From Plotosus lineatus (Eukaryota > Chordata > Actinopteri > Siluriformes > Plotosidae): a stretch of 64,000 nucleotides of DNA. The translations under genes and the position numbers were made by a program. The stretch lies in the NCBI GenBank assembly GCA_024760905.1, contig CM045731.1:57634125-57698124 (forward strand), in the 5' to 3' direction. This document shows, piece after piece, positions 1 through 10,974 of the stretch. Within the stretch, counting starts at the first letter, position 1; every line of letters starts with the position of its first letter. Under the pieces are notes generated by a model, which saw nothing but the letters and a program-made list of their open reading frames with translations, searched no databases and was not told the DNA's origin.

Positions 1-65
1 TGTATAAAAGCTTTAATTTGCAGATAATTTCATGCAGTAATTTACTATTAAAATTGCCTGAAGTC

Positions 66-365
66 TACCCCAGCCAATTCTGAGCAAAGGTGCGGCACAC
101 CTAGAACAGTTTGCCAGACCATCACAAGACCAACACACACCCATTCATGCTCACACTCACCCTCACTCTTAATTGGAACTGCTAATCAGCCTCATGTACA
201 TGTCTTTATGCTGTAGGAGGAACCATTCCCATCAGGAGGAGTCCAAGCACAGCAAGACCATGCAAATGCCACAAAGATACACCTGCACTGAGACCAGGAC
301 TTGAACCTAGCATGTTGTTGTTGTGAGGCAGACATGCTAACCACTATACCACTAAAACACTGCAG
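66..365 (-). mobile_element. tRNA-derived SINE (family B), antisense
   Basis: On the minus strand the head near 365 reads as a tRNA-like pol III promoter: an A-box-like stretch (tagtggttagcatg) and a B-box-like stretch (ggttcaagtcc, about 297-307). The body carries the usual teleost SINE text about the second half of a table-like header, and the 3' part (near 66) is the common 'cacaccta...gctcagaattggctggg' segment in reverse. The A and B boxes mark a SINE, not a functional tRNA gene, since no acceptor stem is present. The terminal tail is missing, so the copy is 3' truncated or diverged. Confidence 0.75.
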
Positions 366-814
366 CACATTCTGTTCTAAGAAAAGATTAAAGCCCTTCC
401 GGGTGGTAACAGTAATCCTGCTGCATTACATCACTTCATCATTGGTTATTTTTCCATAACACCATCACACAAAGGGGTGTATTCCTGACTGAGCTGGCAG
501 GTGTCATGAGGACTCAGATTGACACTTCAGCCCATTTTGTAAAACAGTAGAACAGCTGAAATCATTCTAGGATTAGCCCCACTCAGGGGTCTAGCTTTAC
601 TATTTTTACCCAGTGACATGGACCAACAGGGACAGCTGGAGCTGATGGACAAGGGACAGGGGGTGGAAAGCAGTGTTTGCAATGGCCACCAAACCAGAAC
701 TCCTCAACTCTTCGGTTGCACCTAAAAATTCTGTCCATAAAAATTATGAACAGAATTGGTGACAAAGAACAGACTTGGTGGACTCCAACCCTCATTGGAA
801 ACAAATTCAACCTG
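366..814. other. Unassigned intergenic stretch
   Basis: About 450 bases with no recognisable coding, RNA or repeat signature. Short open frames here have no domain-like content. Confidence 0.5.
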
Positions 815-1155
815 TTGTGTGGTCTAGTGGTATAGGGTGCTGGATCGCTGATACAAAGGTTGGGGGTTCGAGTCCCACTCTCCACAAGGTTGTCACTGTC
901 CCCCCCAGTACAGCTAACTGGGTTATCAAAGGCGGGCCATGTCTCTCACTGTCTATGGTGAGAGGCATGTAAAAGAACCATTGCTGACTTTCATAAAGAG
1001 TAGGCTGCAAAAGTCGTCAGCGTGTTTCTGTCCCTTGCTAAAAGGGTTGTGACAGGAAGGGCATCCGACGTAAAAACCTCTGCCAAAATCAAACGTGCGA
1101 ATCAGATGATTCGCTGTGGCGACTCCCGAGTAAAAGGGAAAAAGCCGAAAGGAAG
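815..1155 (+). mobile_element. tRNA-derived SINE (family A) with RTE/DANA-like 3' tail
   Basis: The head contains A-box-like tagtggtatagggtg and B-box-like ggttcgagtcc (about 868-878). The body passes through 'gcagctaactgggttatc'-type text and 'aaaagaaccattgctgac'. The tail contains ggaagggcatccgacg and gattcgctgtggcgac, then ends near a 'gccgaaagga' run. The tail matches the end of the RTE LINE at 24422-27907 and resembles the published zebrafish DANA/Mermaid tail. No clear target-site duplication was found. Confidence 0.8.
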
Positions 1156-1195
1156 ACAGACAGACAGACGTTCCAAATATGGACCAAACTCTGGT

Positions 1196-1285
1196 TTTGG
1201 AGAAGGCTTTTGACCGTGTCATTCACATGTGTCATTCATATGTGGCCGACACATGTGAATGACACGGTCAAAAGCCTTCTCCAAA
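1196..1285. repeat. Perfect 38-bp inverted repeat with 14-bp spacer
   Basis: Bases 1196-1233 are the exact reverse complement of 1248-1285, separated by 14 bases. Both arms encode the same LINE reverse-transcriptase stretch (LEKAFDRV) in opposite orientation. It marks the junction where the antisense LINE body begins and could extrude as a hairpin. It may reflect an inverted (twin-primed or fold-back) insertion end. Confidence 0.85.
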
Positions 1286-1414
1286 TCCACAGAACACACG
1301 TGGACAAATTGGGCAAACTCCCTTGCCCCATCCAGGATCCTTTGGCATGTATAGAGTTGGTCAAAAGTGCCACGGCCAGGACAAAAAACAAATTTTTCCT
1401 CCTGAATCCAATGT

Positions 1415-2125
1415 TCAACTCTTGGTTGGATCCTGCTCTCCAGTACCCCTGAATAGACTTTCCCAGGTAGGCTGAGGAGTGTGATTCCACAATAATTGGA
1501 ACACACCCTCCAGTCTCCCCTTTTTAAAAAGGGAAACTACCACCCCGGTTTGCCGATCCAGAGGTATGGTCCCCGATGACCACGTGATGTTGCAGAGACA
1601 TGTCAACAAAGACAGTCGTACAACATCGAGAGCCCTGAGATATTGAGGGCAGGTCTCAACCACCCCCGAAGCCCAACCACCAAGGATCTTTTTGATTACC
1701 TCAGTGACCTCAGCTCCAGTTATGCGTGGACCCCCGCCCAAACCCCCAGGGACTTCCTTTTCCACGGAGGGCGTGTTGTTGGGATTGAGGACATCCTTGA
1801 AGTATTCCTTCCACCCCCTGACAACATCTCTAGTTGAAATGAGCAGCTCCCCACTTCCATTGTAGACAGTATTGGTGGAGAACTGCTTATCTCTCCTGAG
1901 GTGTCGGATGGTGGTCCAGAACCTTTTTGAGGCCAACCGATAATCACTCTTTAGACCCTCACCAAACTCTTTCCACACCTGAGATTTTGCATCGGCGACA
2001 GCTTGGACTGCAGCACATTTGGTCTGCAGGTACCTGTCTGCTGCCTTGGAAGTCCCACAGGCCAATAAGACCTGATATTCCTCCTTTTTCAGCTGGACGG
2101 CCCCTTCATCACAGGTGTTCACCAC
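1415..2125 (-). pseudogene. LINE ORF2 fragment: linker and start of reverse transcriptase
   Basis: This is the longest open stretch of the antisense LINE, 236 residues. It carries the region between endonuclease and RT, with the typical RT-0 text ending in a TGVVVSLFKKG motif, which corresponds to the 'VVVPLFKKGD' block that opens LINE reverse transcriptases. The frame then shifts, and the next RT block (LLSLPGKVY, VDLEKAFDRV) is read in another frame at 1219-1506. The endonuclease is separated in yet another frame. It is a dead fragment of a mobile element, not a host gene. Confidence 0.75.
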
Positions 2126-2531
2126 CGGGTTTGGGACTTGCCGCTACAACAAGCACTGATGACCTTCCAGTCACAGCTATGGGCTGCTGCTTCAGCAATG
2201 GAGGCACGAAACATTGCCCATTTGGATTCCATGTCATCCGCCTCTTTTGAGACATGGTTGTAGCTCTGCTGTAGGTGACAGTTAACATGTGACAGTTATG
2301 CCTCTCTGACAGGAGACTCTGCCAAATGTTCCCAGGAGACCCTAACTACACGTTTGAGCCTGCCAGGTCTGGAGGGCGGCCTCCTTTGCCATTGGATCCA
2401 GCTCACCAACAGGTGGTAATCGGTTGAAAGCTCAGCTCTGTCTTCACCTGAGTGTCCACAACATGCCACCGCAAGTCCGGTGACACAACTACAAGGTTGC
2501 TCATCAAACTGCAACCTAGGGTGTCCTGATG

Positions 2532-2750
2532 TCAAGTGCACATATGGACGCCTTTATGTACGAACATGGTGTTCATGATAGACGAACTGTGACAAGCACA
2601 GAAGTCCAACAACAAAACATCATTCGGGTTCAGACTGGAGAGGCTGTACCCACTGAGCACGCCCTTCCAGGTCACAATATCATTGCCCACGTGGGCATTG
2701 AAGTCTCCCAGGACAATGAGTGTCTCCCAGGGGAGTGTTGTCCAACACAC
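2532..2750 (-). pseudogene. LINE endonuclease fragment
   Basis: The 72-residue stretch contains LIVLGDFNAHVG, the block around the catalytic Asp and Asn of AP-type LINE endonucleases. It lies upstream (in minus sense) of the RT remains at 1219-2125, the expected EN-RT order. Stop codons on both sides confine it; no catalytic His block can be read with confidence. Confidence 0.7.
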
Positions 2751-3604
2751 CCCCTAAAGACTCCAAGAACGGTGGGTACTCTGAACTGTCATTTGGTGCA
2801 TAAGCAGAAGTAACAGTTAGGACCCATTCCCCCCACCCGAAGGTACAGGAAAGCTACCCTTTCCTCAACCAGTGAGAACCCCAATGTGTGGGCACCGAGA
2901 TGGGTGGCAACAAGGATGCCCACACCAGCTGGCCACCTCTCCCCACAGGCAACTCCAGAATGGAATAAGGTTCAGCTTCTCTAGAAATACATGGTTCCAG
3001 AGCCCAAGCTATGCATTGAGGTGAGTCCGACTATATCTAGTCGGTGTCTTTCCACCTCACACACTTTTGGCTTCTTCCCCGCCAGAGAGGTGATATTCCA
3101 TGTTCCAAGATTCAGAGTCAGTAGACGAGGATCGGTCAGACAGAACCCATGTCTTTAGCTGCCACCCAACTCACATTGCAACCGACCCCTATAGCCCCTC
3201 CCACAGGTGGTGGGTCCATGGGAGGGCAGACCGATGTCCCCTTTTCAAACTGGGCCTGGCCAAGCTCCATGGGCAGAAGCCCAACCATCAGTCGTTCTCT
3301 TTCGAGCCCCAGCCACAGGCCTGGCTCCAGTTAGGGACATTGGTGACCCGTGTCTGGGCAAGGGAAACTGTGGTCTTGTTTTTTGTTTCTTCGTCATAGA
3401 GGTCTTTTGAACCACACTTCGTCTGGACCTTCACCTAGGACCTGCTTGTGTTGGGTGACCCTACCAGGGGCATAATGTCCCCGACAGCATAGCGCCTAGG
3501 ATCATTAGGACATGCAAACCCCTCCATCCCAATAAGGTGGTGATTCGAGGAGGGGTGTTTCCTCCCGCTATCTGAAAAAATCAAGCACTCTAGATTGAAC
3601 GACT

Positions 3605-3790
3605 GCTTCAAATTGCCCCCAAGTGTGAGAGTGTTTGTGAATGGTTGTGTGTATGCTGGCCTTGCAATGGCCTGGCGAGAGAATCAAGGTGTACCCCAAC
3701 AAGCCCAGAGTCAGCTGAGATAGGCACCAGCTTCTACGCGACCCCGATTATAAATAAGCAGCTTAGAAGATTAATTATTGAGTGAATGAA
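3605..3790 (+). mobile_element. SINE family B, 3' part
   Basis: The stretch shows the family B 3' body (ggccttgcaatggcctggcg, gagtcagctgagataggcac) and a degenerate tail ending in 'gagtgaatgaa'. The tRNA-like head is absent, so the copy is 5' truncated. Confidence 0.65.
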
Positions 3791-3829
3791 ACCCTGGACA
3801 TACAACATAAAAAAACCAGGTCGAGTCAC

Positions 3830-3955
3830 GGGGCAGTGGGGGCTGGTGGCAGGGTGCTGAAAAATGGTTGTCACTTGCCTAGTCAGCTGAGATGGGCACC
3901 ATCCTCCACTGACCATAATTTGTAAAACTGATTAAACTGTTAAAAAAGGAATGAA
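3830..3955 (+). mobile_element. Probable SINE family B tail fragment
   Basis: Contains gtcagctgagatgggcacca followed by a degraded 'gattaaactgtt...gaatgaatg' tail, as in the copy just upstream. Too short to assign firmly. Confidence 0.45.
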
Positions 3956-4734
3956 TGTAAAAGGTCCAGTCATGCCATCCTCCATCTGTTGTTGTTATAT
4001 GTGGTTCTTCGTTCTTGGGAGATTTCCCCAGAGTGTAGTTCCTCACAAATTGTTCCCAGAACTGCTTGGTTTGAAGGCACCTTTGCTGTGATTCAGAGAT
4101 GCTCTGATTAATGAGATGATTAGTATCAATGTGAACCAAAACATTCGCTAAAATGCTCAACTTCAATAAATCATGATCGAATTCGGATGTAACGATACAA
4201 AACTTTGCAATGAACTTCAGCAATGTTGAACCTGGATGTGGAAACCAGTGGGGTTTGTGAGCACATTGTTCTGTCCACTTTCAGTTTTACGCTACTTTCT
4301 TCGATGTCCGGCTCGAAAGGTCTCATTCTTCGGCCAGTATCCGCAGACCACAAGAGAAACATTACATGTCTGTAGATTACTCGAGTCTTCTCTCCTCACC
4401 ATCATCATACATTGTCAGGTTAAACCAACACTTTGTGCCGAAATACTAACATTGCTAATTATAAATCTCTACATCTTTAGTTAGTCAGCGTCTTGGAAGG
4501 TATGTCAGTGGAAGATTTCTCACAATCTGAAGCCAAGTCTGAGGCTTGAAGTGAAGAGTAAAATCTTTATCAGTTGTTTTTTCTGGCAGCAGATAAGTCC
4601 TGCAGTAACATATACACTCAGTGATGGTTCTCCAGTGGACGTCAAACAAGCCTGCAGTCACGTCCTCACCTTGGGGAACATCACAAGATAAACACACTGA
4701 AAATCAATTTGACCAACAAACTCAGGGAGTTAGG
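3956..4734. other. Unassigned intergenic stretch
   Basis: About 780 bases with no recognised gene or repeat. Open frames on both strands are short and without motif. Confidence 0.5.
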
Positions 4735-5030
4735 GCATCCGAGTGGCCTTTGTGCCCACCAGTCAACGTAAAGGAGGCATGGCCTCTGTGCCTATCAGTC
4801 AGAGTTGAGGAGGCATGGTCTCTCTACCTGTCAGAGTAAAGGAGTTGTGGCCTCTGTACCTGTCAGTCATATTAAAGGAGGCGGGGTCTATATGCCTGTC
4901 AGTCTGTCAGAGTAAAGGAGGCATGGCTTTCATGCCTGTCAGTCAGAATGAAAGAGGCATGGCCTCTGTGTGTGTAAGTTAGAGTGAAGGAGGTGTGAAA
5001 TATATGCCCGTCAGTCAAATTAAATTAAGA
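4735..5030. repeat. Minisatellite, unit about 38-42 bp (left part)
   Basis: Imperfect tandem units centred on 'gtcagagtgaaggaggcatg' and 'gcctctgtgcctgtcagtca'. About seven units are visible. The array resumes at 5905-6240 after a LINE insertion, so the two blocks were once continuous. Confidence 0.75.
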
Positions 5031-5031
5031 T

Positions 5032-5890
5032 AAGATAAGATAAGATACAGCTTTATTAATCTCACAATGGAGAAATTCACTGTTACAGGCTCTTGAGGTA
5101 CCATCAGTAGGGGGTGCAAAAATAGATACAAATACAAGCATACACACGTACATATATATTATGTAAGTAAATAAATAAGTAGATACATAAATAGTATAAA
5201 TTAATAAACAATAAAAGAAAAGAATGGAGCAACTTTATAGACTGGCCTATATTAAAGTGTAATGTATCTGAGGGCAGAGATGGGTTGATATGGTTCACAG
5301 TCAGTGGGGTAGATGTGGTTGATTAAAGTGCACGGGGTTTTTATTGCACATAACCAGTATTTTCACAGACAGTTACAAAGTGGCGTTGTACAGTCTGACA
5401 GCGGTGGGAATGAACGACCTGCGGTAGCGCTCCTTCCTGCACTGAGGATGCCTCAGTCGTCCACTGAAGGAGCTACTCAGCTCCCCTACAGTCTGGTGCA
5501 GTGGGTGATAGATGTTGAACAGGATGGATGTGAGCTTTGCAACTATCCTCCTCTCACTCACCTCCTCCACAGAGTCCAGTGGGCAGCCGAGGACAGAGCT
5601 GGCCCTCCTGACCAGCTTGTTCAGTCTCTTTCTGTCCCGCTCTGTGCTGCCTGGGGCCCAGCAGATGGCAGCGTAGAGGATTGCAGAGGCTACCACAGAG
5701 TCATAAAAAGTCCTGAGCAGAGGTCTGCATACGCCGAAGGACCTGAGTCTCCTCAGAAGATGGAGGCGACTCTGGCCCTTCTTGTACAGGGCGTTGGTGT
5801 TGTGGGACCAGTCCAGTTTATTGTTAAGGTGAACACCCAGGTACTTGAAACTGTCCACTGTCTCAATGTCCTGTCCCTGGATGTTCATAC
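5032..5890 (-). mobile_element. 5'-truncated LINE, CR1/Rex1-like 3' end, antisense
   Basis: On the minus strand 5373-5888 is an uninterrupted 171-residue C-terminal piece of a LINE polyprotein. It begins just before a KYLGVHL block and continues through LNKLVRRASSVLG, HPLHQTVG and RRSFIPTAVRLYN. The 3' end runs into an AT-rich untranslated part and ends at a short (ATCTT)n tail at 5032-5046. Those C-terminal motifs and the short-repeat tail are typical of CR1/L2/Rex1-type elements. The endonuclease and RT catalytic core are missing through 5' truncation. It has landed inside a minisatellite. Confidence 0.8.
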
Positions 5891-5904
5891 ATGTTCATAC
5901 ATGT

Positions 5905-6240
5905 TTATACATGGAATCTCTGTCTGTCAGTCCACATAAATGAGGCGGTGCCTCAATACTAGTCAGTCAGACTATCACAGATAAGGAGGTGCAGCCTCTG
6001 CATTTATCAGTCAAAGAGGAAGAAGATTTGGCTTCCATGAAGTCTGTCAATCAGAGCGACTGAGGTACGGTATTGGCTCTGAGCCTATCAGTCAGAGTGA
6101 AGTAGGTGTGGCCTCTGTCTCAGACAGTAACAATAATTGGGTAATTGTTTCACTGCCTGTCAATCAAACTGGCATGAAAGAAGTGAGGCTTGTGTGACAA
6201 ATACAGTGAAGGAGGCGTGGCCTCTGCCTCAAATAGTCTC
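5905..6240. repeat. Minisatellite, unit about 38-42 bp (right part)
   Basis: More diverged units of the same array as 4735-5030, for example cagtcagagtgaagtaggtg and gtgaaggaggcgtggcctct. Confidence 0.7.
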
Positions 6241-7598
6241 AGTGGAGAGGAAATGATTCCGCTGTCAATAAATGTATGTAATTTATGGCCATTAATCATC
6301 AACGTAACCATGAATTGATTTTCTGTTCATTTAAAAGTAAGATGTTTCTGGTCAACTTATCCAAATTAAAAATAGTGAACATGAAGTTTTTATTTAAGTG
6401 CATTAAATCTTCAGTTACAACCTAATATTTCTGAAAACTTTTCATATCCTGAGAGGTTGATGGCTGACACTTTACGGACCTCTGCATTGCATCTGATCAC
6501 AGCTCATACCAAGGTCACGCCATGTTTTCCTCTTCTCTATGGATCTGTGCAGTCAGACACAGCAATGATAAACCATTTGGACTGGTTAACTGTATAGACG
6601 CCGTGACCCTGAAGTCAACCTCCCACTTAGTCTCTCATGACGTAAAACTTTCATTGTTTCCCATTTCACGAGTTGGACATCGGAGAGAAGTACAGAAAAT
6701 GTAGAATGCTTCAGACATTTCACAGGTGTTTTATGGAAGTTTTAGGTCTTCAGGGGAAACTATGCTTTCCACATAATGTCCGACAGAACCACAGAGCTGT
6801 CAAGTCACTTAGCATGTTCTTCATGATTTAACATCATGGTTTGCAAAATTTTTAAGGATAGTCTTTGTGTATAAACAATCTCAGGTGATCAGACATGTTT
6901 CTTCTATTAGTATCTGGTGCAGTTACATTTCTTCAGAGCAATTCATCTACCCTTGTAGCTCCATTTCATGGTGGCCATCTTGGAAAAACTAATTTTTTTT
7001 TTCTTGGTTGCTTTGGTGTCATTATCTAAGTTTGATGGTGAAATCAGGTACACTTGAGTGATGAGGAAATATGAGGCCTGGGTAAACACAAACAATCGCT
7101 ATTCTATTATTGCTCTGAGGCGAATCAGGGCTATCTCAGGGCTACCCAAGGCTTGTGGTCTGGAGCTCCATTTGCGTTTCTATTATTATGCAAACAGACC
7201 AGTAGTTTCCGAACCCAAAACACAGTGCTTGGTGTAAACCGCACACACCCTTCAGTCGTAATCAATCATAATTTAACTAAGCTAGCCGGTACCTAAAGAA
7301 AAGATCATTCAAAAAGTGCTTCATTTGACTTTATCTACACCAGTCATTGTTTGCTTAAAACACCTGACATTGGTTCTGACTGCGATTTCAAACCACCGAA
7401 TAGAATGTGGCATTAAACTGGATTTTACATCACATAGTCTAATGGCCTGAAATATCCAAAACCCCACCTTCCATTAAAACACCACCTTTCACCCAGGATA
7501 GCCTTGCCTGGCCCATGGAAGAATATCAGCCCAAAGTATTCCGGTTCCTGGCCATGTAATACCCCAAGAAGGTGTGTAACCCTGGAATTTCCAGTAGA
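6241..7598. other. Unassigned, low-repeat intergenic stretch
   Basis: About 1.36 kb without recognised coding sequence, SINE, LINE or long simple repeat. It is one of the longer single-copy-looking blocks upstream of col27a1. Confidence 0.5.
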
Positions 7599-7611
7599 AA
7601 CTGTTATACTG

Positions 7612-7953
7612 ACGGGGCAGTGGTGGTATAGTGGTATAGGGCACTGCATTGCTGATCCAAAGGTTGGGGGTTCGAGTCCCACTCTCCACAAGGTTGTCAC
7701 TGTCCTCCCCAGTGCAGCTAACTGGGTTATCAAAGGCTGGCTATGTCTGTCAATGTCTATGGTGTGAGGCATGTAAAAGAACCATTGCTGACTTTCGACA
7801 AGAGTAGGCTGCCAAGCCGTCGGCGTGTTTCCGCCCTGCGATGGCCTGGCGAGTTGTTCAGGGTGTACTCTGCCCTCGCCCGAAGTTGGCTTGGATGGGC
7901 ACCAGCCTCCCCGCGACCCTAATTAGGATTAAGCGGTTATAGAAAATGAACCG
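7612..7953 (+). mobile_element. SINE: family A head and body with the family B tail
   Basis: The tRNA-like head (tagtggtatagggcac, ggttcgagtcc) and body match the family A copies at 815 and 26055. After about 7837 the sequence switches to ctgcgatggcctggcgag and ends in aattaggattaagcgg, the family B tail. It is flanked by 13-bp direct repeats with one mismatch (aactgttatactg at 7599-7611, aactgtaatactg at 7954-7966), the expected target-site duplication. Confidence 0.85.
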
Positions 7954-7966
7954 AACTGTAATACTG

Positions 7967-8711
7967 TAGTCTAAGCTCACCCTAGCCTGCTTTGTGCTAT
8001 AGTGGGAAAGCGTCTAATGACCTTACGTTATCACGTTTGCCCATGGACTGTCATGCTCAGAAGACTTTGTGATATTTGCTTCTCTGTTTGAAATTTGTAA
8101 ATAAGGGTGCTATGCATCAGTCAGCACTTAAAGACCTTGGCGAACCCCCTCTGAATTGCTCTGTAATCTCTTTCATCACAGCAGGCCTCATTATCCACTT
8201 CCTGTTTGAAGGGAAGGATTCTTGTTTGAGGTTCTTGATATGAAGCTGCTGTGGCATAAAGAATGTGTACAAATGAATGTCTCCAGCACTGGAGATATTT
8301 AGCTTCAGTATCAGTTGTTCATGTTGTATGTAAAATTTGTGAAGAAGATGAAAACATCAGTCAGTATGTTGTTATATGTTAAGAATCATTATACAGGTTA
8401 AGGATTGAATACATGAAGCAGCACATAAACCTTAAGACTGTCGGAATCCAGAGGTTATGTGAAGGTCAGGTTTCCCTCAAAAATATTCTGATTTCTTTTG
8501 TTATTCACATCGAAGACACTTTTATCAGAAGTGACTAACCAGTGAGGCAGAATTGAATCACATCACACAGCTGAGCAGTCGAGGGTTAAAGGTCTTTTTC
8601 AAAGATGTAAAAGTACCTCTGTATTAACAGTTGAAACTGTATTAATGTGCTCTCTGAGGTCCATTCTGACTTATATCTAGGAAAATGGGCTATTCATTCT
8701 ATTTGTTGATT
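7967..8711. other. Unassigned intergenic stretch
   Basis: About 745 bases with no gene or repeat recognised. Confidence 0.45.
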
Positions 8712-9055
8712 AATTTATGGAACCGCTTCTTACCACCAGAGCACCAGTGAGGCTGGAGCCTATTTTAGCCAACTCTGGGCAAAGGTATACCCTGTACAGC
8801 TAGTCAGTCTATACCAGGGCCAACACACACACACACACGCACACACGCACTCAAAGTCACACTTAATGGCAGTTTGGACAACCAATCAGCCTTCTCTGCA
8901 TGCCTTTGGACTATGGGAGGAAACCGAAATACCTGGAGGAAACTCACACAAGTACAAGGAGAGAATGCAAACTCCACACAGGAATGCCCATGTCAAGCCC
9001 GGAATTCGAACCCAGGAGTATTAATCACTACAGCACCATGCTGCCCTGATTTGAC
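8712..9055 (-). mobile_element. tRNA-derived SINE (family B), antisense
   Basis: Reverse-strand head near 9030-9055 with B-box-like text (gggttcgaattcc in reverse at about 9000-9012). The body includes the reverse of the tgtggagtttgcattctc block and a (CA)n stretch near 8821-8850. The 3' part around 8712-8790 corresponds to the family B tail but is diverged. Confidence 0.7.
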
Positions 9056-9329
9056 TCAAGACCTCTAAACATGTGCAAACTTTAAATTTCATGTTTCAGA
9101 CCAAAGTATCTAATGTCTGATAATGAGGAGTTGGGCCAGCATAACATAGTTTGGTATTACGTACTTATCAATTGAAACTTCCTGAAAAATGCATTTTCTT
9201 TTTACTATTTGGCAAAATGTTCATTCCCCCTCCACTAGGGGGACATTATAGCTATGCCAAGTTTTAATAATACATTTGTACCTGGCTGAGGTAGCTTTCA
9301 CTCCAAGCACCCCTCTAGTTTCATTCAAT

Positions 9330-9590
9330 CATTCATTCATTTTCTGAATTGCTTAATCCTAATTGGGGTCACTGGGAAGCCCATCTCAGCCAACTCTGGG
9401 TGAGGCTGGGGTATACCATGGACAGCTAGGCAGCCATCGCAGGGCCAACACTTATACAACCATTCACACACACTCCTGGGGGTGATTTGGAACAGCCAAT
9501 TAGCTTACTGTGCATGATTTTGGAATCAAACCCAGGCCTTGCTGTGAAGCAGACATACTAACCACTACACCACCGTGCCATCACCCATTC
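9330..9590 (-). mobile_element. tRNA-derived SINE (family B), antisense
   Basis: Starts with the reversed tail (tcattcattcattttctgaa, then cttaatcctaattggggtc). It ends with the reversed head (agacatactaaccactacac), an A-box-like motif. Part of the central body is deleted, so the copy is shorter than full length. Confidence 0.75.
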
Positions 9591-9768
9591 CAGTTTATTT
9601 CTGTAAAATAATCTGCATTTTTATGAGTGTGACTTCATTGATGTTTATTTTTGTAAATCTATAGCAAGGCTCAAGTAAAGTTTTCATGATCATGGGGACT
9701 ATAATTTGCTTCCCAACATGACTAACATACAGATTAGATTTATTTAATCCAATTAAAATTTACGGCAC

Positions 9769-10101
9769 CGGACAGCGGTGGCCTGGTGGTAAAGGGACTG
9801 GATCACTGACCCCAAGGTTCAAGAATCACCCTCAACAGGTTGTTTCTGTCCCCCAGTGCAGCTAACTGGGTTATCAAAGGCCAGCCAAGTCTCTCACTGT
9901 CTGTGGTGAGAGGTTCATGCAAAAGAACCATTGCTGAGTTTTCTCAAGAATAGACTGCATAGCTGTCAGCACAATTGTGCCCTGTGAAAACCTGGTGAGC
10001 TGTCCAGGGTGTATTCTGCCCTCACCAAGTCTGCTGAGATGGGCACCAGCCTCCCCGCGAACCTTATTAGGATTAGGCAGTTCAGAAAATGAATGAATGA
10101 A
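9769..10101 (+). mobile_element. SINE: family A body with family B tail
   Basis: The head is diverged (cctggtggtaaagggactgg, aaggttcaagaatc), followed by the family A body (gcagctaactgggttatc, aaaagaaccattgctgag). The tail is family B (attaggattaggcagttcag, gaatgaatgaat). Flanking 15-bp repeats with two mismatches (taaaatttacggcac at 9754-9768, taaaatgtactgcac at 10102-10116) look like an aged target-site duplication. Confidence 0.8.
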
Positions 10102-10116
10102 TAAAATGTACTGCAC

Positions 10117-10409
10117 TCTACAAATGTGCAAATGTGCTAGCTGCTCTCATATCGCAAGTAGCTAGCTTAAATTTTTAGCATTAGCTGAGAGTTAGTTGTT
10201 AACGTCTTTGATGCAAGTTAGGACGAAATAGCCAGCTGTGTTATTTAGCAAACAGTATGTTTGCGTTTGGGATCAGGAGTTAAATTATGTGTCAGATGGT
10301 TTAAGGTGGAAGTTTTTAAAGTATGATAAGTGAACGAACATGTGTTCCATAAACAAAACCTCAGCTGATGATGAGCTAACGGTTAAACAGTTTATGATGT
10401 TGAGAGGAC

Positions 10410-10412
<3 letters not shown>
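10117..10412. other. Unassigned intergenic stretch
   Basis: About 300 AT-rich bases with no recognised feature. Confidence 0.4.

Positions 10413-10460
<48 letters not shown>
10413..10460. repeat. (TG)n microsatellite
   Basis: About 24 uninterrupted TG dinucleotides. Confidence 0.95.
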
Positions 10461-10463
<3 letters not shown>

Positions 10464-10573
10464 ATAAACTGGATATGCAGTGTCTCTGTGACTAAAACAC
10501 ATTTTCTGGTAAATATCCACAACCTTGTTCATCTGAGGTACATTAAGTGAAGAGAAGTTTTACAAGAGTGAGT

Positions 10574-10643
10574 GCTCCCCCTCCTCTCTCTCTCGCTCTC
10601 CTTCTCTCCCACCATCTCCTCTCTCTATTTTACTATTTCTTCA

Positions 10644-10682
<39 letters not shown>

Positions 10683-10772
10683 CTTTATCGTTTTTAGTGT
10701 CTCCATGTCTGTCCGTTTCTCTCTCTGTATGTTTCTTTCTCTGTTTTTTTCTCATTGTGTCGTCTCCCTCTT

Positions 10773-10808
<36 letters not shown>

Positions 10809-10960
10809 ACTCACTCACGCACATGCTTCCTGTCTGTCTTTCACACTCCCTCTGTGTTCTCTCTTTCTAACTCTCTCTGTTTCTCTCCCTCTCCATCTAT
10901 CTCTCTGTGTTTCTCTGTCTTTGTCCGTCTGTCTCTGTGCCTCTCTGCTCCCCGCCCCCC
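10574..10960. repeat. CT-rich microsatellite cluster
   Basis: A nearly pure pyrimidine strand of about 390 bases with (CT)n cores at about 10649-10680 and 10778-10804. It produces long spurious Ser/Leu-rich open frames on the + strand. Confidence 0.9.
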
Positions 10961-10974
10961 TTGCTCCAGCGCCT

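Larger units (their letters stand above)
1248..3560 (-). mobile_element. Non-LTR retrotransposon (EN-RT LINE), antisense, degenerate
   Basis: Minus-strand translations in several frames give an endonuclease piece with GDFNAHVG (2532-2750), a linker with coiled, charged sequence, and a reverse-transcriptase start with NYxGITLLSLPGKVY and VDLEKAFDRV (1219-2125). The RT catalytic and C-terminal portions are missing, because the element stops at the palindrome near 1248. Frameshifts and stops make it non-functional. The RT text matches a LINE family common in teleosts, but I cannot assign the clade with certainty. A probable 3' piece of the same family lies at 33884-34040. Confidence 0.8.

Noticed and set aside
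815..890. Possible tRNA gene (A and B boxes)
   Set aside because: No acceptor-stem pairing, and the same sequence recurs as the head of dispersed SINEs.
5313..5939. 208-residue + strand open frame
   Set aside because: It is the shadow of the antisense LINE C-terminal domain at 5373-5888, which has recognisable motifs.
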